Shown here in pieces: positions 19,623 through 29,364 of a DNA stretch of 64,000 nucleotides. The position numbers and the translations under genes are program-made. The notes beneath the pieces were generated by a model that searched no databases, was not told where the DNA came from, and saw only the letters and a list, made by a program, of their open reading frames with translations. Every line of letters begins with the position of its first letter. Position 1 is the stretch's first letter. The DNA is taken from contig NZ_MSCJ01000001.1 of NCBI RefSeq assembly GCF_002954615.1, forward strand, positions 1,240,001 through 1,304,000, in the 5' to 3' direction. Source of the stretch: Photobacterium angustum (GTDB taxonomy: Bacteria > Pseudomonadota > Gammaproteobacteria > Enterobacterales > Vibrionaceae).

Positions 19623-20633
19623 ATGTTATACCGCATCGCACGTTCTGCTATTTTTCAGTTGGATGCTGAAAAAGCACACGACCTCGCTATTGAGAACTTT
19701 TCTCGCTTTACTGGCACTCCATTAGAACTTTTCTACCGACAAAATCTTCCAGCACGTCCTGTCGAAGTTATGGGACTTACATTCAAAAACCCTGTTGGCT
19801 TAGCAGCTGGCCTTGATAAAAACGGTGAATGTATTGATGCATTTGGTGAAATGGGTTTCGGCTTTGTTGAAGTAGGGACCGTGACACCTCGTCCACAGCC
19901 TGGTAACGATAAACCTCGTCTTTTCCGTTTGATCCCAGCTGAAGGCATTATCAACCGTTTTGGTTTTAATAACCTTGGTGTTGATAATCTTGTTGAGAAT
20001 GTAAAGAAAGCAAAATTTGACGGCATCATTGGTATCAATATCGGTAAAAATAAAGATACACCGATTGAAAAGGGTGTTGAAGATTACATTATTTGTATGG
20101 AAAAAGTTTATCAATATGCCGGTTATATTGCAGTAAACATCTCGTCACCGAATACACCAGGATTACGTAGCTTACAATATGGTGAAGCTTTAGATGATCT
20201 GCTTTCCCAGCTTAAAGCTAAACAAGCTGAATTAGCGAAACAACATGATAAGTATGTTCCTCTAGCACTTAAGATCGCTCCCGATCTTGATGATCATGAG
20301 ATTCAACAGGTATGTGATTCTTTGATCCGTAATAATATAGACGGTGTGATTGGAACAAATACCACATTGGATCGCTCTTTGGTTCAAGGAATGGAACATT
20401 GTGATGAAGCGGGTGGTTTAAGCGGTCGTCCTTTGCAAAACAAAAGCACAGAAGTCATTCGAAAAATGTCAGAAGCATTAAATGGAGCAGTACCAATCAT
20501 TGGTGTTGGTGGTGTTGATTCTGCAATGGCTGCTCGTGAGAAGATGATGGCAGGTGCAAGCCTCGTACAGGTTTATTCTGGTTTTATTTATCATGGCCCA
20601 CGTCTTGTTAAAGATATTGTAAACGGTCTTTAA
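19623..20633 (+). CDS. pyrD: Dihydroorotate dehydrogenase (quinone), class 2
   Basis: A 336-residue membrane-associated flavoenzyme of pyrimidine synthesis that oxidises dihydroorotate to orotate and passes electrons to quinone. The N-terminal helix segment (about 1-40) typical of class 2 enzymes, which docks on the membrane, is present. FMN-site motifs include [13 protein letters not shown] (near 58), NRFGFNN (near 111), [12 protein letters not shown] (near 172-183, where Ser is the class 2 catalytic base) and a C-terminal GVGG. Length equals that of E. coli PyrD. A TTGGAG ribosome-binding site precedes the ATG, and a small hairpin (arms TCCCG/CGGGA, 19590-19605) lies just upstream. Confidence 0.96.
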   Translation: MLYRIARSAIFQLDAEKAHDLAIENFSRFTGTPLELFYRQNLPARPVEVMGLTFKNPVGLAAGLDKNGECIDAFGEMGFGFVEVGTVTPRPQPGNDKPRLFRLIPAEGIINRFGFNNLGVDNLVENVKKAKFDGIIGINIGKNKDTPIEKGVEDYIICMEKVYQYAGYIAVNISSPNTPGLRSLQYGEALDDLLSQLKAKQAELAKQHDKYVPLALKIAPDLDDHEIQQVCDSLIRNNIDGVIGTNTTLDRSLVQGMEHCDEAGGLSGRPLQNKSTEVIRKMSEALNGAVPIIGVGGVDSAMAAREKMMAGASLVQVYSGFIYHGPRLVKDIVNGL

Positions 20634-20689
20634 CTGTTGGCGAGCGCTCTATCAATGAAGTATTAAATTTAAATATTTTCTGACATACG

Positions 20690-20724
20690 AAAACCCAGCT
20701 TGGTGAATACTAGGTTGGGTTTTT
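20690..20724 (+). terminator. Rho-independent terminator of pyrD
   Basis: A 7-bp AAACCCA/TGGGTTT base stem extends inwards through GU pairs and is followed by TTTTT. It lies about 57 bp after the stop codon. Confidence 0.75.
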
Positions 20725-20887
20725 AATTATGTGCACAATCTGTTTGTATTAAATAAACATCTTATTTACTTATGACAGAGCCACTATTTTCCCCTTTTAT
20801 TTTATGAATACGCGAGTAGAATTAAGCTAAAATTTCAACATATGATCACAGATACAATATAAACCACTGTCTTTCAGGAGTAGGAAC

Positions 20888-21427
20888 GTGTTAAAGCCAG
20901 ATAATTCATGGAAATGGTATTTTGACGCTGAAATGAATTCACTCATGCTTGAATTGAATGACGATATGCTTTTTCGTGTATCGTTACCAAGTAAGCTGCT
21001 TACTCCAGAAGCGAAAGTAAGTGACATTTTTAATGTTGATGATATTGAAGCCTACCAAAACTTCCAAGAGCAGATTGCTCATCTACCAATTTCTGCAGCT
21101 AGAAAATGTGAATTAGCATTAAATGCTACAGCTGCACGACGTTTTCATAAACCTATGATGCCAAAAAGTTGGTATTTCGCACCTCAACAAGGTGTCGAGC
21201 CATCACAGGGGCAAGTTATTACTCTAATGACTGCGTCTTGTACTGCTCATTATGTTGTAATTGAAAATAGTGGGGTAGCGAGCCTCTGCATGCTTGCAGA
21301 TGTTGCTACTGTTGATTTAGATGGCGTTAAAAGCATGGAGTTCTGTGAAACCATTAAGGTTATGAATGATCGAATGGCACCCTGTTTTGTAGAAACAGAC
21401 CAGCAAAATTTTGCGCTTGTCGGTTAG
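20888..21427 (+). CDS. zapC: Cell-division protein ZapC
   Basis: A 179-residue cytoplasmic protein of the ZapC (YcbW) family that stabilises FtsZ protofilament bundles at midcell. Similarity to E. coli ZapC runs along the whole length: LKPDNSWKWYFD at the start, MLFR near 28, LLTPEAKVSD, PMMPKSW near 91 and IKVMNDRMAP near 158. The start codon is GTG, fixed by the conserved N terminus and by an AGGAG site 7 bases upstream. It lies next to rlmKL on one side and pyrD on the other. Confidence 0.88.
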   Translation: MLKPDNSWKWYFDAEMNSLMLELNDDMLFRVSLPSKLLTPEAKVSDIFNVDDIEAYQNFQEQIAHLPISAARKCELALNATAARRFHKPMMPKSWYFAPQQGVEPSQGQVITLMTASCTAHYVVIENSGVASLCMLADVATVDLDGVKSMEFCETIKVMNDRMAPCFVETDQQNFALVG

Positions 21428-21661
21428 TTTTTCTTCATTTTAGGTTGTGTCCTTACATCCTTACCCATCACCAATAGTTAACAGCATTTGTTATCTATTT
21501 TAGTAAACCCCCATTATTCGTAGCTTAATTTGCTATCTTTCTCCTGCTGCTGAGTACTGCCTCCCTAGGTGCATTTGCATGCTTTTCTCAATTAGATGAT
21601 GAAAAAGATCTCATGTTTTATTGAGATGACTATCTTCCAAATCTCTCACTTTTATATCCAT

Positions 21662-21900
21662 TTATTCATAACGAACTTCTATAACATAACTACGGTTGTC
21701 TACATACCACACATCAATTTTACAATGTGTGTTAGCTAAGCTTCCTTATAGGTATTCAAGATAGGTTAGAGCGTATATTTGTATTCGTTAACTGACTTAA
21801 TCGCGACTTCATAAGGAATGCTTGCCACTTTCTTGGTTAAAAATTGCACTAAAAATATGTCATAGATCTCAAAATTTTCATATATAGCCAGACTATTCTT
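21662..21900 (-). pseudogene. Possible decayed gene of unknown type
   Basis: Two adjacent minus-strand fragments look protein-like but lie in different frames. One ends in EVAIKSVNEYKYTL (stop at 21766-21768). The other runs from about 21744 to 21662 and ends in DVWYVDNRSYVIEVRYE. Only a frameshift and an in-frame stop separate them. This may be one small gene that decayed, but the fragments are short and no family is recognised. Confidence 0.3.
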
Positions 21901-22022
21901 ACTGCTTTACTTAGGTAATATCTGATGGTTTATGACGTTAATTTCTTTGTTACATTACGTTTTATTGATTGATCTTTCCTCTTTTTACAGCATTGATAGT
22001 GAAATAGTTACCATGTAATAGA

Positions 22023-22043
22023 GGTGGAATAATTTATTCCACC
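22023..22043. repeat. 21-bp palindrome, operator-like
   Basis: Arms GGTGGAATAA and TTATTCCACC surround one central T. Shortened copies of the arms occur at about 22133 (GGTGGATAATT) and 22166 (AATTATTCCA), facing each other. This spacing looks like a repressor site cluster, but the regulator is unknown. Confidence 0.5.
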
Positions 22044-22407
22044 AAAGGATTGAAAAAATAAAAGATAGAATTTAACAATATTATTTTGGTTTTAATTGAT
22101 TGAATAAAAAGGAATAAATTAAATGTTTTCGCTGGTGGATAATTGCTTTGTTGCTGTTTTAATTATTCCAGACAAATGATTTGTGTTTTGTTTGATGGGA
22201 ATAGTTAAACATTACTTTTAGTTTCGAACTGGTCGCAAGTTTTGCAGGTAAGTTGAGATGTTTGTTGTTACATCATCTTTGATTGAGAACGTACTGATTG
22301 AATAATGAATTTTTTTTCTTAAATGAGCCATTTCATTATGGTTTTGACGAGGCATTTTTTGTGATTTCGGTTATAATTCCTCGCAATATTAGTGTGAAAA
22401 GAACTCC

Positions 22408-24546
22408 ATGAATCAATATCTAGCGATTACTTCCCGCGGCCTTGAAAATTTGCTTGCGGATGAATTAGAACAATTAGGTGCACAGAACATTCAAGTTGTG
22501 CATGCCGGTGTCCGTTTTAAAGCAGAACAAGCAACAGCTTATCGTTGTTGTCTATGGACACGAATCTCATCACGTATCATTCAAGTACTGAGTGAATTTA
22601 ACGTTCGTGATGATATGGACTTGTACTTAGGTGCAACAGCTATCAACTGGATGAACTACTTTGATAGCAATACACGTATTGTGGTCGATTTTAATGGTAC
22701 TAACCGTGAAATCCGTAACAGCCAATACGGAGCAATGAAAATTAAAGATGCGATTGTAGACCGATTTACAAAAGCGGATTTACGTCGTCCTAATATCGAC
22801 CGCGAGCGCCCTGATCTACGTATCCACATGCGTCTATCTGGTGAGAAAGGTATTCTTGGTCTTGATATGGCGGGTAGTGGTTTACACCAACGTGGTTACC
22901 GTAGTGAAGCGGGTAAAGCACCACTACGTGAAACTCATGCTGCCGCACTTGTAATGAAAAGTGGCTGGACACCAGAACAAGCATTGTTAGATCCAATGTG
23001 TGGTTCAGGTACATTAGTGATCGAAGCTGCGATGATTGCTGCTGAAATTGCTCCTGGTCTTAAACGTAAGCGTTGGGGCTTTGAATCTATCAAAGACTTT
23101 GACCAAGAAGCTTGGTTAGAGATCCATGCAGAAGCAACGGTTAAGTCTCGTCGTGGTCCAGCAAAAGTAACTACAAAGTTCTTCGGTCGTGAAATGGACC
23201 GTCGTGTATTAGCGATTGCTCGTGATAATGCGGGTCGTGCCGGTGTTAAAGACCTGATTGATTTTGAATATGGCGATGCAACACAACTTGTTCGCCCTGA
23301 AGGGTTCGAAACAGGTATTATTCTTTGTAACCCTCCATATGGTGAACGTTTAGGTACAACTCCTGAACTTATTGCATTGTACAAAGAGTTTGGTAACCGT
23401 TTAAAACTTGCTTTTGCGGGTTCTGTTGCTGCCATTTATTCAGGTTCGAACGAATTGTTAAGTTGTATGCGTATGCGTGCAGACAAGCAATTTAAGCTTC
23501 GTAATGGCGCATTAGACTGTGTGCTTAAAACTTACCTGATCACTGCGGGTAGTGTTCAGAAAGAAGAAGGTCAATCTGAAGGTGTTATCGTTCAAGAAGA
23601 GGTGGCGCCTGATTTTGCAAACCGTCTTAAGAAGAATATTACTAAGTTAGATAAATGGGCAAAACGTGAAGGTATCGAATGTTACCGTATTTACGATGCT
23701 GATTTACCTAACTACAACGCCGCGATTGATAAGTACAAAGATTACTTAATCATTCAAGAATATGCAGCGCCTAAATCCGTTTCTGAAGAAACAGCACGTC
23801 GTCGCATTATGGATGTGTTGCGTGCAACAATTGAAGTTACGGGTGTAGAAAGTAATAAAGTTATTCTTAAAGTTCGTGAGCGTCAAAAAGGTAAGAACCA
23901 ATACCAGAAGCTATCAAGTGCAGAGCGTCACATGATTGTTGAAGAGTACGGTGTTGAACTTAAAGTGAATCTTTATGATTACTTAGATACAGGTTTGTTC
24001 CTCGACCACCGTATTACGCGTCGTATGCTTGGCCAAATGGCAACGGGTAAAGATTTCCTAAACTTGTTCTCATACACAGGCTCTGCAACTGTTCATGCTG
24101 CTGTAGGTGGTGCAAAGACTACCACAACCGTTGATATGTCGAATACTTACCTTCGTTGGGCTCAAGAGAATATGGAGCTTAATAATCAGGTAGGCCCACA
24201 ACATGAATATGTTCAGGCTGACTGTTTACAGTGGCTACAAGAAGTTGATGATACTTTCGACCTGATTTTTATCGATCCACCAACGTTCTCTAACTCTAAG
24301 CGTATGAAGCAGACGTTTGATATTCAACGTGATCACATCATGTTAATGGAAAACCTAAAGCGCATGCTACGTCCTGATGGTCAAATTGTTTTCTCAAACA
24401 ATAAACGTCAGTTCAAGATGGATTTAGATAAGATTAATGAACTTGGCTTACAGGCGAAGAATATCTCAAATAAAACACTGCCAATGGACTTTGCTAAGAA
24501 TAAGCAAATCCATAACTGTTGGATTATTACTCACAAGGAAGACTAG
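22408..24546 (+). CDS. rlmL: 23S rRNA m2G2445/m7G2069 methyltransferase RlmKL
   Basis: A 712-residue fused enzyme. The N-terminal THUMP domain (about 1-155) binds rRNA. The RlmL methyltransferase has the SAM motif [10 protein letters not shown] near 194 and catalytic NPPYGERLG near 309. The C-terminal RlmK half has [14 protein letters not shown] near 551 and IDPPTFSNS near 622. In E. coli the first half makes m2G2445 and the second m7G2069. Length is close to E. coli RlmKL (702). The downstream gene starts inside its stop codon, so the two are translationally coupled. Confidence 0.95.
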   Translation: MNQYLAITSRGLENLLADELEQLGAQNIQVVHAGVRFKAEQATAYRCCLWTRISSRIIQVLSEFNVRDDMDLYLGATAINWMNYFDSNTRIVVDFNGTNREIRNSQYGAMKIKDAIVDRFTKADLRRPNIDRERPDLRIHMRLSGEKGILGLDMAGSGLHQRGYRSEAGKAPLRETHAAALVMKSGWTPEQALLDPMCGSGTLVIEAAMIAAEIAPGLKRKRWGFESIKDFDQEAWLEIHAEATVKSRRGPAKVTTKFFGREMDRRVLAIARDNAGRAGVKDLIDFEYGDATQLVRPEGFETGIILCNPPYGERLGTTPELIALYKEFGNRLKLAFAGSVAAIYSGSNELLSCMRMRADKQFKLRNGALDCVLKTYLITAGSVQKEEGQSEGVIVQEEVAPDFANRLKKNITKLDKWAKREGIECYRIYDADLPNYNAAIDKYKDYLIIQEYAAPKSVSEETARRRIMDVLRATIEVTGVESNKVILKVRERQKGKNQYQKLSSAERHMIVEEYGVELKVNLYDYLDTGLFLDHRITRRMLGQMATGKDFLNLFSYTGSATVHAAVGGAKTTTTVDMSNTYLRWAQENMELNNQVGPQHEYVQADCLQWLQEVDDTFDLIFIDPPTFSNSKRMKQTFDIQRDHIMLMENLKRMLRPDGQIVFSNNKRQFKMDLDKINELGLQAKNISNKTLPMDFAKNKQIHNCWIITHKED

Positions 24547-24797
24547 TGTTAATCACACTTTATAGCACGGAAGGCTGCCACCTTTGCGAGCAGGCATATC
24601 GTCTGCTCGTAGAGGCTGGACTTAAAGATAAAGTAGATATTGTTGATATCGCATTTGATGATGCACTGTTTTCTCGTTACGGTGTAACTATACCTGTACT
24701 CTCTATTCAAAATCATGTTCGCAATGTTCCTGAATTGGGCTGGCCCTTTGATACAGATTCATTAAAAACATGGTTAATAACAAATAAGCTTGGTTAA
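24546..24797 (+). CDS. Small glutaredoxin-like thiol protein (DUF836 type)
   Basis: An 83-residue thioredoxin-fold protein. The N-terminal strand LITLYSTEGCHLCEQA carries a CxxC active site at the usual place, followed by a cis-proline-like TIPVLSI near 57. I place the start at the GTG whose G is shared with the last base of the rlmKL stop codon; this gives the normal family N terminus. The reading frame extends 9 codons further upstream but that would lie inside rlmKL. The partner is unknown. It sits between rlmKL and uup, as in related genomes. Confidence 0.82.
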   Translation: MLITLYSTEGCHLCEQAYRLLVEAGLKDKVDIVDIAFDDALFSRYGVTIPVLSIQNHVRNVPELGWPFDTDSLKTWLITNKLG

Positions 24798-24802
24798 TTA
24801 CG

Positions 24803-26737
24803 ATGGCACTTATAAAAATTAGTAACGCTCAACTAGCGTATGGCGATCATGCTTTACTCGATAAAGCAGAATTTCTTCTTCAGCCACATGAGCGTGTTTG
24901 TCTTGTTGGTCGTAACGGCGCTGGTAAATCAACATTAATGAAAGTGATTGCTGGTGACGTATTACTCGATGACGGTAGTATTCAACGTCAAAATGAGCTG
25001 GTGGTTTCTCGCTTAGAGCAAGATCCACCGCGTAATGCGGAAGGGTCTGTATTTGATTATGTAGCGGAAGGTCTTGCTGATGCAGGTCGTGTTTTGCGTG
25101 AGTACCATCACCAATTGGATCTTGTCACCGCTGATCCTAGTGAAGCGAACATTAATAAACTATCGCGCATTCAGGAGCAGGTTGACCACCACAACGGTTG
25201 GCAACTAGATACGCGTATTGCTGCAGTACTTGAAAGCTTGAAGCTTGAACCGAATACACTTCTTACTGATTTGTCTGGTGGTTGGCAACGTAAAGCAGCA
25301 CTAGCTCGTGCGCTAGTGTGTGATCCTGATATTCTGTTGCTTGATGAGCCAACAAACCACCTTGATGTAACAACGATTGAATGGTTAGAAGGTTTTTTAA
25401 AAGACTTCCGTGGTTCAATTATTTTCATCTCGCACGACCGTGCATTTATTCGTTCTATGGCAACCCGTATCGTTGATTTAGATCGTGGTCAATTAGTCTC
25501 TTTCCCTGGTGACTATGAAGGTTACTTAGAGGCAAAAGTTGAGTTATTGCGTGTAGAAGAAGAACAAAACGCATTATTTGACAAAAAACTAGCACAAGAA
25601 GAAGTGTGGATAAGGCAAGGTATTAAAGCGCGTCGTACTCGTAATGAAGGTCGTGTACGTGCGCTTAAGGCATTACGTAATGAACGCGCGGAACGTCGTG
25701 ACGTTGTTGGTAAAGCAGATATGCAGCTACAAGACGCTAACCGTTCAGGTAAGATTGTCTTTGAAGCGAAGAATATCGGTTATAGCTATGGCGATAAGCG
25801 AATCGTTAAAGATTTCAGCTTTAATGTTATGCGTGGCGATCGTATTGCCTTAATTGGCCCTAATGGTTGTGGTAAGAGTACCTTAATTAAACTGATGCTT
25901 GATAAACTACAAGCAACAGAAGGTGACTTCCATTGTGGTACTAAGCTAGAAGTGGCTTATTTTGACCAGTACCGTGAAATTTTAGATCCAGAGAAAACCG
26001 TAATGGATAACCTTGCTGATGGTAAGCAAGAAGTGACAATCAACGGTAAAACTCGTCATGCGCTAGGTTATTTACAAGATTTCCTATTTCACCCTCGTCG
26101 TGCTCGTACACCTGTTAAAGCACTGTCTGGTGGTGAGAAAAACCGACTATTGTTGGCAAAACTCTTCCTAAAACCAAATAATTTGCTGGTTCTCGATGAA
26201 CCAACGAACGATTTAGATATCGAAACCTTGGAACTTTTAGAAGATATACTTGCCAACTATCAAGGTACGTTACTTTTAGTAAGTCACGATCGTCAATTCG
26301 TTGATAATACTGTGACTACAAGCTGGATTTTTGAAGGTGAGGGCGTTGTTAACGAATACGTTGGCGGTTACCATGATGCACAATCTCAGCGTGCGAATTC
26401 TTATGCCAATCAAGCAAAAGAGCAGGCTGCAAAAATCGAATTAGAGAAGAGCAAGAAAGCTGCTCAAGCACAAAAGCAAAAAGACGTTACACCTAAACGC
26501 GCAGGTAAGAAGCTATCTTTTACTCTTCAACATGAGTTAGCTGGCTTGCCGCAAAAAATTGAAGACTTGGAAAATGAAATCGCAAAAATTCAGGAACAAA
26601 TTAATGATCCTGCATTTTTCTCCGATCCAAAGAATGACACACAAGCAACTCTTACAGGCCTAGCTAAGCTTGAAGAAGAGTTTGAAGTTGCCTTTGAACG
26701 ATGGGAAGAATTGGAAGCGATGCAAAAGGAATCCTAA
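24803..26737 (+). CDS. uup: ABC-F ATPase Uup
   Basis: A 644-residue soluble protein with two ATPase domains in one chain and no membrane segment. ABC-F proteins bind the ribosome or DNA-repair intermediates; Uup affects transposon excision and ribosome function in E. coli. First domain: Walker A GRNGAGKST near 37, signature LSGGW near 157, Walker B DILLLDEPTNHLD. Second: Walker A GPNGCGKST near 351, signature LSGGEKNRL near 440, Walker B LLVLDEPTNDLD. The C-terminal basic coiled coil (about 560-640), known as a DNA-binding arm, is present. The next gene overlaps its stop codon by one base. Confidence 0.94.
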   Translation: MALIKISNAQLAYGDHALLDKAEFLLQPHERVCLVGRNGAGKSTLMKVIAGDVLLDDGSIQRQNELVVSRLEQDPPRNAEGSVFDYVAEGLADAGRVLREYHHQLDLVTADPSEANINKLSRIQEQVDHHNGWQLDTRIAAVLESLKLEPNTLLTDLSGGWQRKAALARALVCDPDILLLDEPTNHLDVTTIEWLEGFLKDFRGSIIFISHDRAFIRSMATRIVDLDRGQLVSFPGDYEGYLEAKVELLRVEEEQNALFDKKLAQEEVWIRQGIKARRTRNEGRVRALKALRNERAERRDVVGKADMQLQDANRSGKIVFEAKNIGYSYGDKRIVKDFSFNVMRGDRIALIGPNGCGKSTLIKLMLDKLQATEGDFHCGTKLEVAYFDQYREILDPEKTVMDNLADGKQEVTINGKTRHALGYLQDFLFHPRRARTPVKALSGGEKNRLLLAKLFLKPNNLLVLDEPTNDLDIETLELLEDILANYQGTLLLVSHDRQFVDNTVTTSWIFEGEGVVNEYVGGYHDAQSQRANSYANQAKEQAAKIELEKSKKAAQAQKQKDVTPKRAGKKLSFTLQHELAGLPQKIEDLENEIAKIQEQINDPAFFSDPKNDTQATLTGLAKLEEEFEVAFERWEELEAMQKES

Positions 26738-28710
26738 TGCCACATAAGATGTTAAAACTATCAACACTTGCAATCCTAGTTGCTGGTGCATCTCAAGCTA
26801 GCGCTGCTGTTTATGATATTGTTCCTGTTTCAACTTCAGGATCAGATCAACTAGCAGCTCAAGCATATTTCCCGAATGCACAGGCAAATGCAGATAGTAC
26901 GCCTGTTTCAGCTTTTACTACGGGGATTAAACCGTCTGCTGAAGGTGACAATTGCTTTACAGGTAACAACTGTAATGCTGATTCATATGATGTTGCGGGA
27001 ACCGTTCGACGTGGTACTCAAGGTGCGCCATTGTCTGATACCACAGCATATAATGAGAATCGTCAGTTCATAAATGATGTTAATGGGTTATATAGTTACT
27101 GTCGTGATAACTTAGGCTACAACATCTGTGATGTTTGGGCTAATAATGAGTATTACGGTTATGGCTATAATGTTGATGATGTTCAAGACGGTCAAGGTTT
27201 AGGTGGTCTGCAGCATATTCAACAGGCATGGTTAAATGGTTACCATTCAAATGCTCTTGCACTTAAAAATGGGGCATCTGTTACAACTAAAGCCGATGAT
27301 GCTAGCGCATACTCTGAAACTGGCTTAGGAAGTATTCAAGAAAATACTACTGATGCCGTTCTTGAAGGTATCGTGGGTAATTACAGTTTTGGTACGTCAA
27401 CTTCTGCTGTATTTAAGAATGGTTCTGTAAATCCTCGCGCTTTTGCTAAACGTGGTTTTGTAAATAATGATGGTACCCCAGTATCCTTATTAGCGCCTGT
27501 ATCGGGCGATGCATTTGTTAAAAATATGGGGCAAACGACAGCGAATGGGGCAGTAGAAACGACTGACGGTAATTTGTTGGTTGTGGGTTCATCTTCTTTT
27601 GATCAAACATTTACTCAAAATCTTGATTCGCGAGAGCCAAATACAGATGACATTAATATAGGCTTAGGTTTCAACAAAGATACCTTCGCTCAATGTGCAA
27701 ATAATCCTTCTAATCTGTACAGTACGTTTGAATGTCAATTTAGTACTTTTGCTAATGAAGCTGCTTTCTGGGTTGTTGATAATACTGGTAATCTTGTTAA
27801 ATCAGGTGTTATTAGTTCAAATTTAGCAGCTGTTGACTCTGATCATGATGATGTTTCTGCACAGGCATCTGCTAATGCCGTTGCAATGGTTAATGATAAG
27901 CCTGTTGCTGTGGGTTACGCATCTGCCGATACAGATGATTCGTATGTAATGCAAGCCGCATATTTTGAACCAAATGCTGATTTAACTAAATGGACGCAAA
28001 CTTTTGTTCCTGGCTTAACGATTACTACTGGTGATGATCGTAATTACCAATACACAATGGCTAATGACATTAACTCGAGCTTTAAAGTTGTCGGTATTGC
28101 AAAGAGTCATAATGCTGAAAACCGTTCGATTCCACAAAAAATGTTTATTTTTGATAAAGCAACGAATCAGACCAAGTTCCTTGATTCGTCAGTAAGCTCA
28201 TTATTCTTCAGTGGTTCAAATGGTGATGCAACAGCAATTAATGATAATGATCAGGTTGTAGGTTGGGTTGATTCAGAAACGAAGAACCAGATTGATGGCT
28301 CTGAGCGTCGTCATCGTGCATTTACCTACATTGCTGGCTCTACAGCTCAAGGGCCGCTAAAGGCTGGTAGTGTATGGATGTTGGATGATTTAACCAATGA
28401 TGGTGGAGCAGCGAATACAGTAGCAAACTCTTACCGTATTATCTCTGCAACCGATATTAATGACGCTGGTGTTATTTCTGCTACGGCAAATTACTGTGCT
28501 GGTGGTTATCAAAACTTAACTAAACAAGCGCAGTGTTCTGTGACGGAAAAGCAAGTTGCGATTAAGCTTGTACCTAAGGCAAATGCGACGGATAAAGATA
28601 TTATTGTTCGTAAAGCAGAGGACGAAGAGCCAGTAAAACGTTCTGGTGGCTCACTTGGCATTTTGGCTTTGACAGCGTTAGGCTTTATTGGTTTCAGACG
28701 CCGTAAGTAA
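26737..28710 (+). CDS. DUF3466 family exported protein with GlyGly-CTERM-like tail
   Basis: A 657-residue exported protein. A signal peptide spans residues 1-23 (cleavage after ASA). The bulk is low-complexity, Asn/Asp/Thr-rich beta repeats, including repeated A-I-N-D-x-x-x-V-V-G-like segments typical of DUF3466. The C terminus has an acidic stretch, then SGGSLG, a hydrophobic helix and a final RRRK. That is the layout of GlyGly-CTERM signals, which are cleaved by rhombosortase before surface release through type II secretion (established for Vibrio/Shewanella proteins; application here is inference). I start it at the ATG overlapping the uup stop codon. Translation is likely coupled to uup. 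Function unknown. Confidence 0.82.
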   Translation: MPHKMLKLSTLAILVAGASQASAAVYDIVPVSTSGSDQLAAQAYFPNAQANADSTPVSAFTTGIKPSAEGDNCFTGNNCNADSYDVAGTVRRGTQGAPLSDTTAYNENRQFINDVNGLYSYCRDNLGYNICDVWANNEYYGYGYNVDDVQDGQGLGGLQHIQQAWLNGYHSNALALKNGASVTTKADDASAYSETGLGSIQENTTDAVLEGIVGNYSFGTSTSAVFKNGSVNPRAFAKRGFVNNDGTPVSLLAPVSGDAFVKNMGQTTANGAVETTDGNLLVVGSSSFDQTFTQNLDSREPNTDDINIGLGFNKDTFAQCANNPSNLYSTFECQFSTFANEAAFWVVDNTGNLVKSGVISSNLAAVDSDHDDVSAQASANAVAMVNDKPVAVGYASADTDDSYVMQAAYFEPNADLTKWTQTFVPGLTITTGDDRNYQYTMANDINSSFKVVGIAKSHNAENRSIPQKMFIFDKATNQTKFLDSSVSSLFFSGSNGDATAINDNDQVVGWVDSETKNQIDGSERRHRAFTYIAGSTAQGPLKAGSVWMLDDLTNDGGAANTVANSYRIISATDINDAGVISATANYCAGGYQNLTKQAQCSVTEKQVAIKLVPKANATDKDIIVRKAEDEEPVKRSGGSLGILALTALGFIGFRRRK

Positions 28711-28735
28711 TTTTTAAAATAAATTACGTTATACC

Positions 28736-28770
28736 AACAAGCTCACATTTTGTGGGCTTGTTTCGTTTTT
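28736..28770 (+). terminator. Terminator of the rlmKL-uup-DUF3466 unit
   Basis: A stem of about 11-12 bp (ACAAGC-TCACA with TGTG-G-GCTTGT) with a TTT loop, followed by a T-rich tract. It closes a tightly packed four-gene group in which neighbouring reading frames touch or overlap. Confidence 0.75.
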
Positions 28771-28882
28771 AAATTTGATAAATTGTTCGAAATAACCCAT
28801 TTTTATTAGTGGAGACACAAAAACTCCATCATTATTTAATCATAATGAAAAGTAATATAAAGATAAGGATGAGGACCGAACT

Positions 28883-29056
28883 ATGAAGAGACAAAAGCGG
28901 GATCGTTTAGAACGTGCGCAGGCTCGAGGTTATCAAGCCGGATTAAATGGCCGTTCTACTGATGCATGTCCGTACCAAGGTACAGATGCCCGTACTAACT
29001 GGCTAGGTGGTTGGCGAGACGCAAGAGAAGAGTTACAACAAGGTCTCTACAAATAA
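28883..29056 (+). CDS. rmf: Ribosome modulation factor
   Basis: A 57-residue basic protein that dimerises 70S ribosomes into inactive 100S particles in stationary phase. The sequence shows the family hallmarks: a basic start MKRQKRDRLERA, the motif GYQAGLNGRS near residues 16-25, a single Cys29-Pro, and the conserved NWLGGWRDAR near 39-48. Length is the same as in other gamma-proteobacteria (55-57). A GAGGA ribosome-binding site lies about 6 bases upstream. It is monocistronic, with its own terminator 30 bp after the stop, and sits next to fabA as in E. coli. Confidence 0.96.
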   Translation: MKRQKRDRLERAQARGYQAGLNGRSTDACPYQGTDARTNWLGGWRDAREELQQGLYK

Positions 29057-29086
29057 TAACCTCCCTCATGGTTAACCCTATTCTGC

Positions 29087-29112
29087 AGCCCCTTAGGAGA
29101 AGGGGCTTTTTT
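29087..29112 (+). terminator. Rho-independent terminator of rmf
   Basis: A perfect 8-bp stem AGCCCCTT/AAGGGGCT with the loop AGGAG, followed by six T. Confidence 0.9.
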
Positions 29113-29306
29113 ATACGTAATCATAATTGATAGCATTATTGGTTTATCTTCGTAATCTTCGCTGAAGAGTTTGCAATCAAATTCATGGCATTACTTATTT
29201 AGCTACCTTTATGATTGCAAATAAAGGTGGTCATTATTTTTAATTCGTTCGAGCTATATAACTGATAACCGCATAGAAGAAGTTGATGATTACTATGCTG
29301 GTGGAT

Positions 29307-29340
29307 AAAAAAAAGCCCCGAAGCTTAATGCCTCAGGGCT
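29307..29340 (-). terminator. Rho-independent terminator of fabA
   Basis: On the minus strand a stem of about 9 pairs with two mismatches (outer AGCCC/GGGCT) is followed by a run of eight T. It lies 25 bp after the fabA stop. The 308-bp gap between rmf and fabA holds nothing else beyond the rmf terminator. Confidence 0.8.
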
Positions 29341-29364
29341 GAATATTTAGATTAATCACGCTGA

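Larger units (their letters stand above)
21428..22407. other. 980-bp region without an intact gene between zapC and rlmKL
   Basis: It holds two short reading-frame fragments on the minus strand (21662-21900), a 21-bp palindrome at 22023-22043 with related half-sites near 22133 and 22166, and presumably the rlmKL promoter. I see no intact gene, RNA gene or mobile element. Confidence 0.6.

Noticed and set aside
19935..20114. Minus-strand reading frames inside pyrD
   Set aside because: They are antisense shadows of a strongly conserved gene, with no ribosome-binding site or family match.
22123..22179. An 18-codon ATG reading frame with an upstream AGGAA in the zapC-rlmKL gap
   Set aside because: Too short, no recognisable motif, and it overlaps the mirrored half-sites; it is likely a chance frame.
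22935..23435. A 166-codon minus-strand frame inside rlmKL
   Set aside because: The plus-strand protein is unmistakable; the antisense frame is open because of its codon use.
29210..29305. A short plus-strand frame ending in IEEVDDYYAGG between rmf and fabA
   Set aside because: Only about 28 codons, no start codon with a ribosome-binding site, and it runs into the fabA terminator. Not supported as a gene.
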